Below are positions 4,867 through 5,711 of a stretch of DNA of 5,711 bases, piece by piece. Within the stretch, counting starts at the first letter, position 1; every line of letters begins with the position of its first letter. The translations under genes were made by a program, and so were the position numbers. Location: the NCBI GenBank assembly GCA_016219795.1, contig JACRKK010000032.1, forward strand, positions 1-5,711, given 5' to 3'. This DNA comes from Candidatus Woesearchaeota archaeon (GTDB taxonomy: Archaea > Nanobdellota > Nanobdellia > Woesearchaeales > JACRKL01). The notes under the pieces are model-generated. The model was given only the letters and a program-made list of their open reading frames with translations, did not search any database and was not told where the DNA came from.

Positions 4867-5062
4867 CCTTACCACCTTTTCTTGCCATGACTGCAAGTTT
4901 TTCTATCTCTCCATCGTCAAGCCACATGCCATTGCATTTGTGGCAGACATCTATAATAATGCTCTCCCTTTTTAATTTTTTCATATTTACATTGCACCGG
5001 GGACATACAAGGACGTCCTCGCCCATCTCTTTTGTCTTTTCTTTTTTCTTAAAAAACATCAT
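4847..5062 (-). CDS. Small zf-TFIIB domain protein
   Basis: This 71-residue protein carries one zinc ribbon: Cys20-PR-Cys23 and Cys40-HK-Cys43, followed by NGMWLDDGEIEKL (44-56). The CPRC...VCxxCxGxWLDxGEIEKL pattern is that of the zf-TFIIB family of small proteins. Despite the name, these are not general transcription factors and their role is unknown. Both ends are basic and rich in Lys. A very strong Shine-Dalgarno site precedes the paired ATGs, and translation starts at the first of them (5062). It sits between TPM-domain and LemA genes, with 11 bp to the upstream stop and a 20-bp overlap with lemA, so it probably works with those membrane proteins, perhaps as a redox- or metal-sensitive partner (inference). 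Confidence 0.88.
   Translation of the reverse strand: MMFFKKKEKTKEMGEDVLVCPRCNVNMKKLKRESIIIDVCHKCNGMWLDDGEIEKLAVMARKGGKDEQKRT
4872..4877 (-). promoter_or_regulatory. Ribosome binding site that fixes the lemA start
   Basis: AGGTGG on the minus strand lies 5 bp before the ATG at 4866 and inside the zf-TFIIB coding sequence. It supports the shorter LemA protein. Confidence 0.6.
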
Positions 5063-5064
5063 CC

Positions 5065-5074
5065 ATCACCTCCC
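5065..5074 (-). promoter_or_regulatory. Strong ribosome binding site of the zf-TFIIB gene
   Basis: GGGAGGTGAT on the minus strand is an almost full anti-16S match; the GGAGG core lies 6 bp before the ATG at 5062. It overlaps the TAG stop of the TPM gene by one base, so translation is probably coupled. A closer ATG inside this motif reads only a few codons before a stop. Confidence 0.7.
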
Positions 5075-5711
5075 TACCAGCCCCCGCCGGATCCTCCTCC
5101 ACCAAAACTTCCTCCTGAAAAACCACCAAAACCGCCTCCTCCAAGGCCACCAAATCCACCACCACGCCCGCCCCGTCCGCCAAATAGCAGGCCAGCCATC
5201 AGCGCAGCGTCAAAGAAGCGGTTTTCTTTTGTCTTGTTTTTTTTCGAGCGGAAAATCGTGGAGATAATGGACAGGAGTATGAAAAAGCCCCATATATAAT
5301 AAACGTAGTAATAAGGAAATCCCGTGCCTGCATCCGTTGTAGGAGCATCATTGATATAATAAGTGGAATTCTCCTCTCCGGTAAGCGTGCTTGCAATGGC
5401 CCTGCTTGCCTCCACTACCCCTTTGCTATAATTCTCAGCACGAAAATTCTCAACCAGATACTGCCGGCCTATCCTTCCTACTTTTGCATCGTTGAGGATT
5501 GGCTCAATACCTCTGCCAACTTCAATGCGGTATTTGCGGTCTTCAACTGCAACAAGAAGCAGAAGGCCGTTATTCTTCTCCTTATCCCCCAGCACCCCTT
5601 CTGCAAGAGTAAAGGCATAGCTTTCTACCGCTGTTCCGTTTAGCGATGATACAATAACCACTGCATATTCTGCAGTCTCGGAATCCTGCAGGTATTTTGC
5701 AATGGACTCTA
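5074..5711 (-). CDS. TPM-domain (YgcG-like) membrane protein, N-terminus missing
   Basis: The gene enters from the right edge; 211 codons are visible and the start lies outside the window. The frame is open past the internal GTG at 5661, and the upstream residues ESIAKYLQDSETAEYA fit the domain. Residues about 1-110 are the TPM domain: VVIVSSLNG (17-25), KNNGLLLLVAVEDRKYRIEVGRG (45-67) and a DAKVGRI stretch. A membrane segment lies at about 133-153 (YYYVYYIWGFFILLSIISTI), followed by a Lys-rich linker. The tail from about 177 is almost all Gly with Phe and Ser and ends GGGGSGGGW, as is usual for this family. A signal peptide is expected in the missing part, placing the domain outside the cell. 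TPM domains occur in a plant photosystem II repair protein and in bacterial LemA neighbours. It is the visible first gene of the TPM, zf-TFIIB, lemA operon. Confidence 0.9.
   Translation of the reverse strand, partial: ESIAKYLQDSETAEYAVVIVSSLNGTAVESYAFTLAEGVLGDKEKNNGLLLLVAVEDRKYRIEVGRGIEPILNDAKVGRIGRQYLVENFRAENYSKGVVEASRAIASTLTGEENSTYYINDAPTTDAGTGFPYYYVYYIWGFFILLSIISTIFRSKKNKTKENRFFDAALMAGLLFGGRGGRGGGFGGLGGGGFGGFSGGSFGGGGSGGGW

Noticed and set aside
4867..4896. Longer LemA start with ten extra residues
   Set aside because: The well-placed AGGTGG before the ATG at 4866 and the normal LemA N-terminus favour the shorter form.
4887..5267. 126-codon plus-strand open frame
   Set aside because: It is antisense to the zf-TFIIB and TPM genes, and its composition mirrors the Gly-rich tail coding sequence.

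Overview
The window looks archaeal. The evidence is a tandem Lrp/AsnC-type regulator, a radical SAM protein of the archaeal PflA-related type (COG2108-like), an RHH/PIN (VapBC-type) toxin-antitoxin pair, and TATA boxes centred about 23-28 bp upstream of several start codons, as expected for leaderless archaeal mRNAs. Strong Shine-Dalgarno sites appear only inside the polycistronic operon at the right and in front of the antitoxin. The lineage cannot be fixed from the sequence; an uncultured archaeon, possibly DPANN-like, is a guess. UGA acts as a normal stop in several genes here and Trp is encoded by UGG, so the code appears standard.

Layout. Positions 1-240 (minus): the 5' part of a SIS-domain sugar-phosphate isomerase gene (GmhA/DiaA-like), interrupted by an in-frame TGA at codon 33. 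Positions 241-334: a 94-bp divergent promoter region with two TATA boxes, an 18-bp palindrome and an 11-bp perfect inverted repeat that brackets one TATA box. Positions 335-1315 (plus): the tandem Lrp-type regulator. Positions 1349-2311 (minus): a class II Fic protein converging on it. Positions 2312-2466: a dense control region with nested inverted repeats, the Fic promoter, the first copy of a 53-bp repeat and the antitoxin promoter. Positions 2467-3095 (plus): RHH antitoxin and PIN toxin, overlapping by 4 bp. Positions 3100-4239 (minus): radical SAM protein. Positions 4285-5711 (minus): a tight operon of TPM-domain (YgcG-like) protein, small zf-TFIIB protein and LemA, read in that order.

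The most unusual feature is that the toxin-antitoxin module sits between two exact 53-bp direct repeats 740 bp apart. The right copy is the 3' coding end of the radical SAM gene. The left copy is a detached duplicate of that same 3' end, followed in frame by its own stop codon. Removing one repeat plus the module would rebuild a complete radical SAM gene running in the same direction as fic. The module therefore looks like a compact cassette that entered the end of a host gene while preserving the reading frame, like an attL/attR pair but with no integrase in the window.

Functional links: the regulator probably controls itself, and perhaps the isomerase, through the palindromes between them. 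The TPM, zf-TFIIB and LemA proteins probably act together at the membrane. The radical SAM gene seems to have its own promoter just after lemA.
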